A DNA stretch of 64,000 bases from Companilactobacillus ginsenosidimutans (GCF_001050475.1 NZ_CP012034.1:1798001-1862000), one strand, 5' to 3'. Numbered from the stretch's first letter, positions 17,874-25,929 are shown. The notes: generated by a model from the letters alone, not told the origin. Numbers and translations are program-made.

Positions 17874-18336
17874 GAAATATTTTCTAAAAAGAGCAATTAT
17901 GATTACTTTTATGGCGATTGTTGTGGCCGTATGGTTAATGACGGCGGCGCACAATAATAGTGGGTTATATGTATTTTTGATAATTGTTCTCGCAGTTTAC
18001 TCCAGTAGGATTAACAAGAAGGCAGGATTGGAGCACACCAACTCATTCAAAACAGATTCTGAGGGTTACTCAATTGGATTAAAACATGACGATGAGCTTG
18101 AAGCTAGAAACGCCGCTGTGGCAAGTTTCATCAGCGCACGGATCACTATCACATTTGTAATTCTCATCATGGCTTTAGTGGCAGCTTTTTATAATGGAAA
18201 ATTTTGGGATTTCTTTGGATTCACGATGGCATCTCAGAACATTTTCAATGCGACAAGTTTTGGAATTTTTGGAGCAGCAATTTTGTTAGTTCAACAATGG
18301 AGCTTCTTCTTTGGCTTTAATCATCTAAGTAAATAA
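17860..18336 (+). CDS. Four-TM membrane protein of the XRE operon
   Basis: 158 residues with about four membrane segments (for example MITFMAIVVAVWLM, LYVFLIIVLAVY, ITITFVILIMALVAAFY). A cytoplasmic-loop stretch HDDELEARNAAVASFISARI resembles the D-E-R-x-x-x-I motif of DUF2178/DUF3796-like proteins. ATG 17860 is preferred because GGAG is nine bases upstream; ATG 17851 is too close. Overlaps the end of the XRE gene by 14 bases. Function unknown; the pairing with an XRE regulator is common in Firmicutes. Confidence 0.75.
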   Translation: MTNTKKYFLKRAIMITFMAIVVAVWLMTAAHNNSGLYVFLIIVLAVYSSRINKKAGLEHTNSFKTDSEGYSIGLKHDDELEARNAAVASFISARITITFVILIMALVAAFYNGKFWDFFGFTMASQNIFNATSFGIFGAAILLVQQWSFFFGFNHLSK

Positions 18337-18358
18337 AAATCAAATACTGGGGGCACCA

Positions 18359-18808
18359 ATGAGCAGATCAAGAAAGATTATTAGATTCACTTTCTGGACC
18401 AATAACCTAATGTACTTCTTTCTAGCATTGATATACATTTTGACCTTTGCAATAAAACTTCAAACAAGTTTCATGTACCTAACACTCGCCACGGTTTTAG
18501 GCACAGGAATTGTGATTTATCAGATTCGATATCTCCGAAACAACTTAGGAGTGAAATCTTTAAAAGAACAATATTATTTCGCCGATGATGAGCGAGAAAG
18601 AGATATCTCGAATCGAGTTACATCGGAACTGTTTAAATCGATGACTTATGTTTTGGTAGGGATGGTTGCAATCACTGGAGTAGTCGCCAACACCTACAAT
18701 TTGACGACCAAGCAATTTGGAATCGTAAATGTAGTTATGTTGGTCTTGGCATTGTATTTTTTCAATATGAGATATTACTTGTTGTGGGATAAATATGATA
18801 TCACGTGA
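18359..18808 (+). CDS. Four-TM membrane protein, DUF2178-like
   Basis: 149 residues, four membrane segments (NLMYFFLALIYILTFAI, MYLTLATVLGTGIVIYQ, SMTYVLVGMVAITGVVA, IVNVVMLVLALYFF). Between the second and third lies FADDERERDISNRVTSEL, a clear D-E-R-x-x-x-I motif. It is similar in plan to the preceding gene and the third member of the operon. ACTGGGGGCACCA upstream supplies the ribosome site. Function unknown. Confidence 0.78.
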   Translation: MSRSRKIIRFTFWTNNLMYFFLALIYILTFAIKLQTSFMYLTLATVLGTGIVIYQIRYLRNNLGVKSLKEQYYFADDERERDISNRVTSELFKSMTYVLVGMVAITGVVANTYNLTTKQFGIVNVVMLVLALYFFNMRYYLLWDKYDIT

Positions 18809-18851
18809 GATTCAATTAGTCTTTTTAAAGAATAAATTATTTAATTTCAAT

Positions 18852-18889
18852 GCGTTATAGCGGACATTATTACGCCAAAGCGTTATAAT
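18852..18889 (+). promoter_or_regulatory. Promoter with GCGTTATA direct repeats before the HTH-antitoxin/Fic operon
   Basis: TATAAT (18884-18889) with CGGACA 17 bp upstream (18861-18866). GCGTTATA occurs at 18852-18859 and 18880-18887, flanking or overlapping the promoter elements, so it is a candidate operator for the HTH-bearing antitoxin. Confidence 0.55.
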
Positions 18890-18912
18890 TTTCCTACAAG
18901 GTGGTGGACATT

Positions 18913-19395
18913 ATGGAAGAGAAGTATTCAGAAACAAGCAACCAATCATTGAATCAAGTTATTGTTGAATTAACAGGGTCTAAACCAGACCCAAGGAAAT
19001 TAGTGTCCACAACAAAGCTATCCAGAAGCACCGTTAATGATGCGTTAAAAAGGCCAATCGTCAAAACCTCTTTTGGTGTAGCGACCAAAATTCTCAAAGC
19101 AAATAAGATTTCATTAGACACAGTCGCAGAGCATATAAGTAATAAAAGATTAAATCCCAAAGAAGAAGGACTAAATTTCATTAGGGAAACAAGTTTGGAT
19201 GATTTAACTATCATGGGGGTAAAGTTTAGTTCGAAAGAAAACTATTGGACTGCACGTGACAACATTATGAATAATATTTATGAAGGATTTCATCCTTCAA
19301 AACAAAGTGTAATTAACTCTTATGAATTATTAGAGAAACACGTCCCCGTGGATCAATTAGTTTCAGACTTGTTGAAAGAATACCGTGAAAATTAA
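18913..19395 (+). CDS. Antitoxin with N-terminal HTH and C-terminal VbhA-like domain
   Basis: 160 residues. Residues about 31-75 (VSTTKLSRSTVNDALKRP, FGVATKILKANKISLDTV) look like a DNA-binding helix-turn-helix. The C-terminus, NIMNNIYEGFHPSKQSVIN and the following helices, resembles VbhA-type Fic inhibitors, where an S/T-x-x-x-E-G/N helix plugs the Fic ATP site; here E124-G125 are present but residue 120 is Asn instead of Ser/Thr. It overlaps the fic gene as TAATG. ATG 18913 is chosen over GTG 18901 because AAGGTGG is nine bases upstream. A fused DNA-binding domain would allow autoregulation. Confidence 0.72.
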   Translation: MEEKYSETSNQSLNQVIVELTGSKPDPRKLVSTTKLSRSTVNDALKRPIVKTSFGVATKILKANKISLDTVAEHISNKRLNPKEEGLNFIRETSLDDLTIMGVKFSSKENYWTARDNIMNNIYEGFHPSKQSVINSYELLEKHVPVDQLVSDLLKEYREN

Positions 19396-19964
19396 TGAGT
19401 TGGATTGAAGAAACACTTCAACCCAATGGAGTATTAAAAAATAAGTTAGGTATTAGTGATGGCAATAAATTAGCTAAATTAGAATATGAAATCACCACAT
19501 TGAAAGGTGAATCTATTCTGGTGCCTAGAATACAAAGTATTGACGATTTGAAAAAGATTCATGGATGGCTATTTAAAGATTTGTATGATTGGGCTGGTGA
19601 GTTCAGAGAAGGCGATTTTTATAAAGGGAATACTAACTTTTTCCCCCGTTCTAGGTTTTCAATCGCAATTCCTAATTTAGATCAGCAAATCAAGCATATC
19701 AATGATACAAAGTATGCTCATAAGTTGTTGTTAATAACAGATTTGGCAAAACTATTAATAGATTTAAATAACTTTCATCCTTTTAGAGAGGGTAACGGCA
19801 GAACGCAGAGGAAGTTTATTACTCTGCTAGCTAAACAAAATGGATTGCTTATACATATAACTCCACCATTTGAACAATATGATGACTATATGAAAGCATC
19901 AGTAAATGATGACGAAGAGTTAATGGCAAGAGTATTGATCGATTCAATAAAGACAGATGAATAA
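19395..19964 (+). CDS. Fic family protein (class I, VbhT-like toxin)
   Basis: 189 residues. The full active-site motif HPFREGNGRTQR is at 128-139, with the catalytic H128 and both Arg residues, and the flap region NFFPRSRFSIAIPNL around 81-95. Family members transfer AMP from ATP to a target protein, for VbhT and FicT toxins DNA gyrase and topoisomerase IV. Coupled to the antitoxin gene upstream. Unlike the Fic-like protein at 12264-12965 it looks fully active. Terminator overlaps its last codons. Confidence 0.92.
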   Translation: MSWIEETLQPNGVLKNKLGISDGNKLAKLEYEITTLKGESILVPRIQSIDDLKKIHGWLFKDLYDWAGEFREGDFYKGNTNFFPRSRFSIAIPNLDQQIKHINDTKYAHKLLLITDLAKLLIDLNNFHPFREGNGRTQRKFITLLAKQNGLLIHITPPFEQYDDYMKASVNDDEELMARVLIDSIKTDE

Positions 19965-19982
19965 AATCATCCGTCTTTTTTG
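19950..19982 (+). terminator. Intrinsic terminator overlapping the end of fic
   Basis: AAGAC-GATGA pairs with TCATC-GTCTT and is followed by a T-run; the first arm lies within the last codons of the gene. Confidence 0.82.
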
Positions 19983-20157
19983 TTATCAAAATGAAACTAA
20001 ATTTGAACGTATTCCGACAATAATTTTTCAAGAAAATGTATCTCATAACGTACAGATAACGATAATGTTGTATTTAGTTTACAAACCACACAATTAGCAA
20101 ATTTGTCCATTTTCATATGATATATTTATTTTCGCCTACAAGGGGAGGGTATATTAC

Positions 20158-21990
20158 ATGAAAAATAAGACAATTAAGAAACGGTATTACACAAGTCTTG
20201 CCGTTTTATTCTTAGCGGGAACTGTTATGGCACCTGCTGGGAATGTTTTCGCCGCTACGGTTGATGCCACATCAGCCACTTCCACGAGCGACGTTGACAA
20301 AACTCAATACGCCATCGACCAGGTCAAACAAAACGGAAAAGTTACACTCAAAGGTACTGATACCATTGATTTAAGAGCTTTTGCCGCCGCAGTTGATCCT
20401 GAAAAAACTGATACAGAAACAGATGCAAATATTGCGTCAGATTTGACTACCACAGAGAAATCTGATGATACAGTAGCTGATAAATCTGCCACGGATGCTG
20501 CTGCCACAACATCGGACGTTGATTCGACCGACGAAAAAGCCAGCACAAAAGATGCAACAACTGATTCAACACAAGATTCAAAAACAGACGAAACTAAAAC
20601 TGATTCAGATGTAGCAACAACCGCCGCTGACAAGACTGAATCAGATACAACTTCAACTGATACTGACGGTTTGCTAGATGTCGACAAAGACACTGACACA
20701 ACTGGTGATACGGCTGATAACACAACAACAACTGACCCAGTCAAAGAGGCTGATGACAAAGTTGCTGACGTAATCAACAAGCCAAACGTTACTGCTACTG
20801 ATAGTGACAAGCTATCAATGGAAGATATCGACAACGCTTCACCCAAAACTTACAAAACTTTCTTAGGAAAGATTGCTGGTTTTATCGATGATAAAGTTAC
20901 CGATGTGACTTCGAGCGTCGCAGCGGCATTGGGTTACCCATTGTTGTTCAGTCGCTTTGGTACACAAGCTTTGTCAGATTTCAGAACTCTTTTGAACCCT
21001 AGCCGTTATGATGTTTCAAACACATGGACAGACTTGGATTCACAATATGATCCAACTAACAGTGAGGCATATTACACTGTTGCTCAAAATTGGTGGAACA
21101 CTGAAGCTGTTAAACAAGATGTTTCAGTTCCTTATTACAACAACGCCAATAAAGAAATTCGCGCCACATATGTCGCACACCCAGATTCAAAGAAAACAGT
21201 TATCATCGGTCAAGGTTGGACAGAGCGTCCCGACTGGATCGGTGTAGTTTCAAAAGTTTGGTACGACATGGGTTACAACGTGTTGATGCCAAGTCAACGT
21301 GGTCAATTTGCCAGTGATGGTAATTTGCTCTCATTCGGTTATTACGACAAAACTGACTGGAAGAGTCTAGTTGATAAAGTTAATACAATGAATGGTGATG
21401 ACGGTGAAATCGTCTTTTATGGACAATCTTTAGGTGCTAACACTGCACTTGAAGCCGCCTCTGAAGAAGGTTTGGCTCCGAATGTTAAAGCCGTTGTGGC
21501 TGATGCTGGATACTCAACATTGCCAGCTTTAGGTGCATCACTTTACAACAAGGCGTTATCAACAGTTAACAGCCCATTAGGTAAATTGATCATTCCAATT
21601 CATTTCGATAACATTCCATTTTTGCCATATGACAAAATTATGAAGAGTGTAAATAAGATTAATAAATTCCTTCAAGGCTTCAGTTTAGATGATGTTTCAG
21701 GTATCGTGTCAGCCGCAAAGACTACACTACCTGCTTACTTTATTACTACTGAAGATGATGCATTTATTCCTGATTCTCAAAGTGTTGCCATGTATAATGC
21801 TAACAACTCGGCTATTAAGAAGTTGTGGGTATTGGATGGTAATGTTGGTGGACATGCTTCTGCTAACAACGCTGTTAACGAGTATCAAGCTAATATTCAA
21901 GCATTTATTGACGAGGTTAATAAGGCTAATAATTTGAAGGTTAATGTTGAAGTTACTAATGCAGATGCTAAAACTGCAGCGGTAGCCTAA
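20158..21990 (+). CDS. Secreted alpha/beta hydrolase with long acidic Thr/Asp-rich linker
   Basis: 610 residues. Signal peptide about 1-32 (KKRYYTSLAVLFLAG, cleavage after VFA). Residues about 75-230 are low-complexity, rich in Asp, Thr, Ala and Ser, probably spanning the cell wall. The catalytic domain (about 310-590) has an alpha/beta hydrolase core: VIIGQGWTE oxyanion strand, PSQRGQFAS, nucleophile GQSLG, EDDAF acid and GGHAS histidine. No LPXTG anchor or SLAP repeat at the C-terminus. Probably an esterase or peptidase-like hydrolase at the surface; substrate unknown. GGGGAGGG precedes the ATG. Followed by a family C element and a terminator. Confidence 0.88.
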   Translation: MKNKTIKKRYYTSLAVLFLAGTVMAPAGNVFAATVDATSATSTSDVDKTQYAIDQVKQNGKVTLKGTDTIDLRAFAAAVDPEKTDTETDANIASDLTTTEKSDDTVADKSATDAAATTSDVDSTDEKASTKDATTDSTQDSKTDETKTDSDVATTAADKTESDTTSTDTDGLLDVDKDTDTTGDTADNTTTTDPVKEADDKVADVINKPNVTATDSDKLSMEDIDNASPKTYKTFLGKIAGFIDDKVTDVTSSVAAALGYPLLFSRFGTQALSDFRTLLNPSRYDVSNTWTDLDSQYDPTNSEAYYTVAQNWWNTEAVKQDVSVPYYNNANKEIRATYVAHPDSKKTVIIGQGWTERPDWIGVVSKVWYDMGYNVLMPSQRGQFASDGNLLSFGYYDKTDWKSLVDKVNTMNGDDGEIVFYGQSLGANTALEAASEEGLAPNVKAVVADAGYSTLPALGASLYNKALSTVNSPLGKLIIPIHFDNIPFLPYDKIMKSVNKINKFLQGFSLDDVSGIVSAAKTTLPAYFITTEDDAFIPDSQSVAMYNANNSAIKKLWVLDGNVGGHASANNAVNEYQANIQAFIDEVNKANNLKVNVEVTNADAKTAAVA

Positions 21991-22005
21991 ACATTTAGTT
22001 TCGGA

Positions 22006-22181
22006 TGTTCACTGCTGCACTACGGTAAGGTTCGCTGGGTGTCGTGGTCGCTGTGAACACGATTCCAAGCCTTCCCAGGTTCGGGGAAGTCTTGGAACTC
22101 GGTTTTGTCCTAACCCTGCCCGATGGCAGGCTAACGACAACTCCACGGCTTGGACACCCAGCGAACCTTACCTCCGTGCGG
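22006..22181 (+). ncRNA. Structured 3'-UTR element, family C copy 1
   Basis: Main stem: 22024-22043 pairs exactly with 22153-22172 over 20 bp (starts GGTAAGGTTCGCTGG). Inside are a hairpin TTCCAAG-CTTCCC with GGGAAG-CTTGGAA and a short hairpin CCTGCC-CGAT-GGCAGG. Conserved unpaired blocks GTGGTCGCTGTGAACACGA and CTCGGTTTTGTCC. TGTTCAC (22006-22012), outside the main stem, is complementary to GTGAACA (22053-22059) inside it. Starts 15 bases after the secreted-hydrolase stop and precedes its terminator. Second copy at 42418-42595. Confidence 0.78.
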
Positions 22182-22209
22182 GGTTAACATTTAAACTTAT
22201 AGTCTAGTG

Positions 22210-22246
22210 CAGTCTCACTTCTTTTCGGAGTGGGGCTGTTTTTTTT
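22210..22246 (+). terminator. Intrinsic terminator after element C1
   Basis: CAG-C-CACT and AGTG-G-CTG arms with eight T behind. It closes the transcript of the secreted hydrolase plus element C1. Confidence 0.8.
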
Positions 22247-22334
22247 CTGTTGTTTATTGATAATGTGCTCATATTACAAGGTGATAATATTGTAATATGC
22301 ACACGACTTCTATATTGAAATCTTGATTTTGTGG

Positions 22335-22377
22335 AAAAAAGAGGGAAAGTGGCGAAAACCGCCACTTTCCCTCTTTT
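22335..22377 (-). terminator. Strong terminator of the 82-residue protein gene
   Basis: GAGGGAAAGTGGCG pairs fully with its complement around a five-base loop, followed on the minus strand by six T. Confidence 0.9.
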
Positions 22378-22378
22378 C

Positions 22379-22627
22379 TTATACTTCTTCAATAACCATA
22401 AACACCTCTGGCACTTCATTATTAACCAAAGCAAATAGATCCATATTTTTATCCATAATACTTTCAAAATCCTTAATATCAGCTTTTAGCAATATCTTAA
22501 ATGTCACATCCATTCCCAATACCGTTGTTTGAAATGTGTCTCCTACTTCCAATCCTTTGATTGATTTTGCAAAGGCAAATTTGTATCCTTCTTCGTTTGG
22601 TACGAATAGCTTTACGTCTAGTTTCAT
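22379..22627 (-). CDS. Small protein of unknown function
   Basis: 82 residues (begins MKLDVKLFVPNEEGYKFA), acidic, no signal peptide or membrane segment; alternating hydrophobic pattern suggests a small beta-rich fold. Not a family I recognise. AGAAGGAGTAAG upstream is a good ribosome site and a strong terminator follows, so it is a real monocistronic gene. Confidence 0.78.
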   Translation of the reverse strand: MKLDVKLFVPNEEGYKFAFAKSIKGLEVGDTFQTTVLGMDVTFKILLKADIKDFESIMDKNMDLFALVNNEVPEVFMVIEEV

Positions 22628-22815
22628 AATCTTACTCCTTCTGTCTTTTGACTTCAGGAGTTTGCTGACAAAAACGAAGTTTTTGCGAAGGGTTTGAACT
22701 TGGGTTACCGAATTTGGCGTTTATTTGAATTTTCATATTTTATATGAAAATTCAAATGATTATATATCCTCTATGTATGCTACGATTTTGTCACAACATA
22801 ATAGGAGGATTTCTT

Positions 22816-23385
22816 ATGAAGAACATTGCTGTATATTGCGGTGCATCTGAAGGTAACGACGATGCTTATCGTGATGCTACGATTGAATTGGCTCACTGGT
22901 TAGTTGATAACGATTTGAACTTGGTATACGGCGGTGGGGGCGTTGGCTTAATGGGTCTTTTAGCCTCTGAAGTTCTTGCTCGTGGCGGAAAAGTTATCGG
23001 GATTATGCCAAAGGAATTGGTTGACCGTGGAGCTTCGTATGACGGACTAACTGATCTTCGTATCGTTGAAAATATGTCCGAGCGAAAAGAAATGATGTTA
23101 GAGTTGTCAGACGGCTGTATTGCATTACCCGGTGGTCCAGGAACACTCGAAGAAATCATCGAAGCATTCTCATGGGCACGATTGGGTGATAATAATAATC
23201 CATGCGTCATGTACAATGTCCAAGGATATTATGATGACCTAAAGCATATGTTTGATTTAATGACAGACAAAGGTTTCCTAACACGAAAAGATCGTTCTAA
23301 ATTATTCTTCTCAAACTCATTAGAAAATATCGGAACATTCATGAGTTGCTACATTCCACCAAAGATTCGTGAATATGCTAAATAG
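22816..23385 (+). CDS. LOG family protein (TIGR00730-type nucleotide 5'-monophosphate phosphoribohydrolase)
   Basis: 189 residues with a Rossmann fold. GGGGVGLMG (39-47) and PGGPGTLEE (105-113) are the two LOG signatures; the second holds the catalytic Glu and nucleotide site. Relatives cleave cytokinin- or purine-type nucleoside monophosphates to base and ribose phosphate. The physiological role in lactobacilli is not established. ATG 22816 is preceded by AGGAGG; the frame is open upstream to 22744 without a ribosome site. Monocistronic. Confidence 0.92.
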   Translation: MKNIAVYCGASEGNDDAYRDATIELAHWLVDNDLNLVYGGGGVGLMGLLASEVLARGGKVIGIMPKELVDRGASYDGLTDLRIVENMSERKEMMLELSDGCIALPGGPGTLEEIIEAFSWARLGDNNNPCVMYNVQGYYDDLKHMFDLMTDKGFLTRKDRSKLFFSNSLENIGTFMSCYIPPKIREYAK

Positions 23386-23470
23386 CTTTTTATTTTAAAA
23401 CTTGATTTCAGTAAATATATGTTTGCTTTCTTCCACAATTTAATCTTATTCAACAATCTGAACTTAAAAT

Positions 23471-23502
23471 GGGTGTATATATTATGCTTTGCATATATAA
23501 TG
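23471..23502 (+). promoter_or_regulatory. Promoter/operator of the mazEF-like operon
   Basis: An imperfect inverted repeat ATATATTATGC-TTT-GCATATATAAT includes a TATAAT -10 box and lies 35 bases before the antitoxin start, where the AbrB-type antitoxin would be expected to bind. Confidence 0.55.
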
Positions 23503-23536
23503 AAAGTACAATATTTCATTCAATGGTGGTGATTTT

Positions 23537-23785
23537 ATGGGAAAAATTTTAGGAACATATAAAGCTAAAATGAGCGGAAATTCATTAAGTATTGCTATTC
23601 CAAAAGATAGTGGAATTAAAGAAAATCAGGAGTTGATGGTTATTCAAGAAAAAAATGGTGATTTATTATATTCAACTTCTCATAAAAATCCGTGGAATGG
23701 TATGAAACCATATGATTTCAAAAAAGATGTTGAGGATTTCGAATTTGATTTAGATTCAAAAGCCAAGGGGCGGGAGAAAATGTAA
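23537..23785 (+). CDS. MazE/PemI-like antitoxin (AbrB fold)
   Basis: 82 residues. The N-terminal half (AKMSGNSLSIAIPKDSGIKENQEL) has the swapped-hairpin AbrB/MazE pattern that dimerises and binds DNA; the acidic C-terminus (KDVEDFEFDLDSK) would insert into the toxin's RNA site. The next gene, one base after its stop, encodes a MazF/PemK toxin. Expected to neutralise the toxin and repress the operon. GGTGGTGATT upstream serves as ribosome site. Confidence 0.85.
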   Translation: MGKILGTYKAKMSGNSLSIAIPKDSGIKENQELMVIQEKNGDLLYSTSHKNPWNGMKPYDFKKDVEDFEFDLDSKAKGREKM

Positions 23786-24154
23786 ATGGATTATCCTCAA
23801 CAAGGAAGCATTATCTTTATTGATAGTGAGCCACATGCTGGACATGAAATTGGTGGACATGACTCGAGATCGGGAAATATTAGACGTCCAATGATCGTAC
23901 TATCTTCAACAAAATATAACCAGAAAACTGGATTTGTCTGTGGGATGTTAATAACCTCTAGAGATAGATCAGGAGCACCTGAACATTTATATTCGAAGAT
24001 ACTTGATATGAGCAGTGGAGTGAAAGGAACTATAATTAAGTGGTATTTACCATCTTATGATTACCGCGCGAGACATGGGCAAGTAGTAGGGAAAGTTTCT
24101 TGGCGAATGCTTAAGGAATTACTGATGTCTGCACGAGATATTTATGAAATGTAA
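23786..24154 (+). CDS. PemK/MazF family toxin (mRNA interferase)
   Basis: 122 residues. QQGSIIFIDSEPHAGHEIGG, then RRPMIVLSSTKYNQKTGFVCGMLITS, matches the MazF fold with the R-P-x-x-V-x-S strand pair, and RHGQVVGKVSWRML resembles the closing strand and helix. The loop GGHDSRSGNI is longer than in classic MazF, as in many Lactobacillus PemK proteins. Family members cut single-stranded RNA at short motifs. Follows directly on the antitoxin gene and ends before a terminator. Confidence 0.9.
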   Translation: MDYPQQGSIIFIDSEPHAGHEIGGHDSRSGNIRRPMIVLSSTKYNQKTGFVCGMLITSRDRSGAPEHLYSKILDMSSGVKGTIIKWYLPSYDYRARHGQVVGKVSWRMLKELLMSARDIYEM

Positions 24155-24161
24155 AACAATT

Positions 24162-24210
24162 AAAAAGGGGCACCCAACCGATGAATAACAGTCGATTGAG
24201 TGCCCTTTAT
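24162..24210. terminator. Terminator between pemK and thioredoxin genes (bidirectional)
   Basis: AAAGGGGCAC-CAA-CGA pairs with TCG-TTG-GTGCCC-TTT. A run of five A before it gives a T-run on the minus strand, so it can end both the mazEF transcript and the thioredoxin transcript after element B1. Confidence 0.72.
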
Positions 24211-24328
24211 ATTTTTGATTGAAAAAATCGAGTTTTAATCATTAAGTGATCAACAACAAATATGCAATAAAACAAAAATAGAATGAACCTACTTTACACA
24301 TCATAAAAACAATCCAGCAAATAAACCA

Positions 24329-24510
24329 GCCGGAAGGAGCAAGAAATTTAGGTAGCAGTGAAAGTGGCGTTAGGGCGAGAGCCCTAACACCACGGGACGA
24401 CTTTTGAAATTTGAGCGTACTTCTCAAAGTTCAAAATCGAGGTTATAGACCGCACTGAGGCTATAACCGTTCCCCACAGGAACCTAAATTTTCTTGTTCC
24501 TGGAGGCGGC
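24329..24510 (-). ncRNA. Structured element, family B copy 1
   Basis: 182 nt. The outer stem pairs 24329-24353 with 24482-24510 (inner part AAGAAA-TTTAGGT with ACCTAAATTTTCTT). Three internal hairpins follow: GTTAGGGC-GAGA-GCCCTAAC, a longer stem with GACTTTTGAA and TTCAAAATC, and GGTTATAG with CTATAACC around ACCGCACTGAGG. Copy 2 is at 25314-25494. On the minus strand it lies between the thioredoxin-like stop and the terminator at 24162-24210. The strand is inferred from that context. Confidence 0.72.
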
Positions 24511-24533
24511 ATATTTCACCGGAAACCTCCATT

Positions 24534-24845
24534 CTACAGATAATACTTCACTAAATTGGAAAGCTGAGTTTTATCCATAAACCCACCCAATCGGTAAACC
24601 AACTCGCCATCTTTCTCAATAATCAGAGAAGGCGCAGTCAAAATATCATACTTCTTAGCAAGCTCAGGATTTTCATCAGCATTAATCTCATAAAAATTAA
24701 TCCGATCACCATACTCGTCAGCAATCTTAGTAATAATTGGCTTCTCCATATAGCATTGAGGACACCATTCATTGCTGAAGCTGAGAATGTTGACACCACG
24801 ATTATTTCGGTTTTTAAAAGTAGATTCAGTCAAAGGTTCAATCAT
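24534..24845 (-). CDS. Thioredoxin family protein
   Basis: 103 residues with a thioredoxin fold. The active site is WCPQC (residues 28-32, FSNEWCPQCYMEKP) and the cis-Pro segment is TAPSLII. WCPQC differs from the canonical WCGPC, so the redox potential may differ. No signal peptide; cytoplasmic. Likely a general thiol-disulfide reductant or a partner of an unidentified reductase. Element B1 follows it. Confidence 0.9.
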   Translation of the reverse strand: MIEPLTESTFKNRNNRGVNILSFSNEWCPQCYMEKPIITKIADEYGDRINFYEINADENPELAKKYDILTAPSLIIEKDGELVYRLGGFMDKTQLSNLVKYYL

Positions 24846-24928
24846 ATTAATAACTCGATTCTCTAAATAATATTTAATATTAATATGTTAATACAAGTGC
24901 TGACATAAATCTTGTTTGGTGCCCGCAA

Positions 24929-25204
24929 CTATTTTTTTATTGCACCCAGAATCATCGCCAGAACAATAAAAATTACCAAGAATACAACAAATGACCACAT
25001 AATAAATTTTACAGTCGGAGTCTTAGTATCCTTATTTCCAAATGTTTTCGATAAAGTATAAATAAACGCAGCAAAAATCGAATAAGCAAATCCCCCAGCA
25101 ATACCAGCTGCCAAGTAATCTGAGACATTCAAAACCATCCCAACAATTACAATAATAAGTAGAACGATATCCGGCACTAAAATCAGAGTATCTTTCTTTA
25201 TCAT
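24929..25204 (-). CDS. Small three-TM membrane protein
   Basis: 91 residues with three membrane segments (TLILVPDIVLLIIVIVGMVL, YLAAGIAGGFAYSIFAAFIYTL, FIMWSFVVFLVIFIVLAMIL). Not a family I can name. The second ATG (25204) is chosen because GGGGG is eight bases before it; the first ATG at 25210 is only two bases away from that site. It may be co-transcribed with the thioredoxin gene downstream. Confidence 0.72.
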   Translation of the reverse strand: MIKKDTLILVPDIVLLIIVIVGMVLNVSDYLAAGIAGGFAYSIFAAFIYTLSKTFGNKDTKTPTVKFIMWSFVVFLVIFIVLAMILGAIKK

Positions 25205-25313
25205 GATCATATCCCCCTAGAATTTGTCTCAAGTGTATCATGTGGACCAAGATATTATGAACAAGGATGACAATAAAACATGGTTTACTACAAAATATCA
25301 TTCGAAAATAACA

Positions 25314-25494
25314 GCCGGAGGGAGCAAGAAATTTAGGTAGCAGTGAAAGTGTAGTTAGGGCTTTAGCCCTTACACCACGGGACGAATATGAAATTTGAGC
25401 GATTTTCTCAAAGTTCATATTCGAGGCTAGAGACCGCACTGAGGCTCTAACCGTTCCCCACAGCAACCTAAATTTTCTTGCTCCTGGAGGCGGC
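25314..25494 (-). ncRNA. Structured element, family B copy 2
   Basis: 181 nt, the same layout as copy 1. Paired changes support the fold: the stem CGAATATGAA/TTCATATTCG replaces CTTTTGAA/TTCAAAAT of copy 1, and GGCTAGAG/CTCTAACC replaces GGTTATAG/CTATAACC. Unlike the other elements it lies between two divergent genes, not behind a stop codon. Orientation is assigned to match copy 1. Confidence 0.7.
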
Positions 25495-25569
25495 AGTGAA
25501 CTCAATTTAAATGAGCTATATAATTGAAATGTATTTAATATGCTTTACAATGTACATGAGGTGACTAAC

Positions 25570-25845
25570 ATGTTAAATAAAGATACGACCATGACCTTCA
25601 GAATCAATAAAGACTTAAAAGAACGAACATCAAAGGTGAGCGAGGATATGGGAATGGATTTATCCACTGCAATTACCATGTTTCTCGTTCGATTAGACAA
25701 GGATCATGAATTACCATTCAAGCCGTCGACCAAAACCGAGTTAGAGATGGCAATTGAGGACATAAAAAAAGGCAACATCAGTAAGGCGCACACTAATCAT
25801 GAAGAATTAATTAAAGATCTTACTGATGGCCAAGATAAAGAATAG
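25570..25845 (+). CDS. RelB/DinJ family antitoxin
   Basis: 91 residues. TTMTFRINKDLKERTSKVSEDMG then LSTAITMFLVRL is the ribbon-helix-helix DNA-binding pattern of RelB/DinJ antitoxins, followed by an acidic toxin-binding tail. ATG 25570 has GAGGTGA upstream; an earlier in-frame ATG at 25540 is less well placed. Its normal partner, a YafQ-type toxin, survives only as a short remnant overlapping its 3' end, so this is an orphan antitoxin. Confidence 0.88.
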   Translation: MLNKDTTMTFRINKDLKERTSKVSEDMGMDLSTAITMFLVRLDKDHELPFKPSTKTELEMAIEDIKKGNISKAHTNHEELIKDLTDGQDKE

Positions 25846-25929
25846 AGTACGCTATACGAAATATTTCAAAAGATTCAAGAAGATCTTGTGTTGATATTAG
25901 CCGATACAGGTTCGCATTCTAAATTATAA
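25826..25929 (+). pseudogene. Remnant of a YafQ/RelE-type toxin with internal deletion
   Basis: From ATG 25826, overlapping the antitoxin end, the frame reads MAKIKNRVRYTKYFKRFKK, the typical basic start of YafQ toxins. In another frame the last part reads FQKIQEDLVLILADTGSHSK then a stop, matching the conserved YafQ ending with the T-G-S-H-S motif. About 50-60 residues of the toxin core are gone and the frames no longer join. Confidence 0.8.

Noticed and set aside
20304..20846. Long Ser/Val-rich open frame on the minus strand
   Set aside because: It is the antisense shadow of the Asp/Thr-rich linker of the secreted hydrolase and has no ribosome site.
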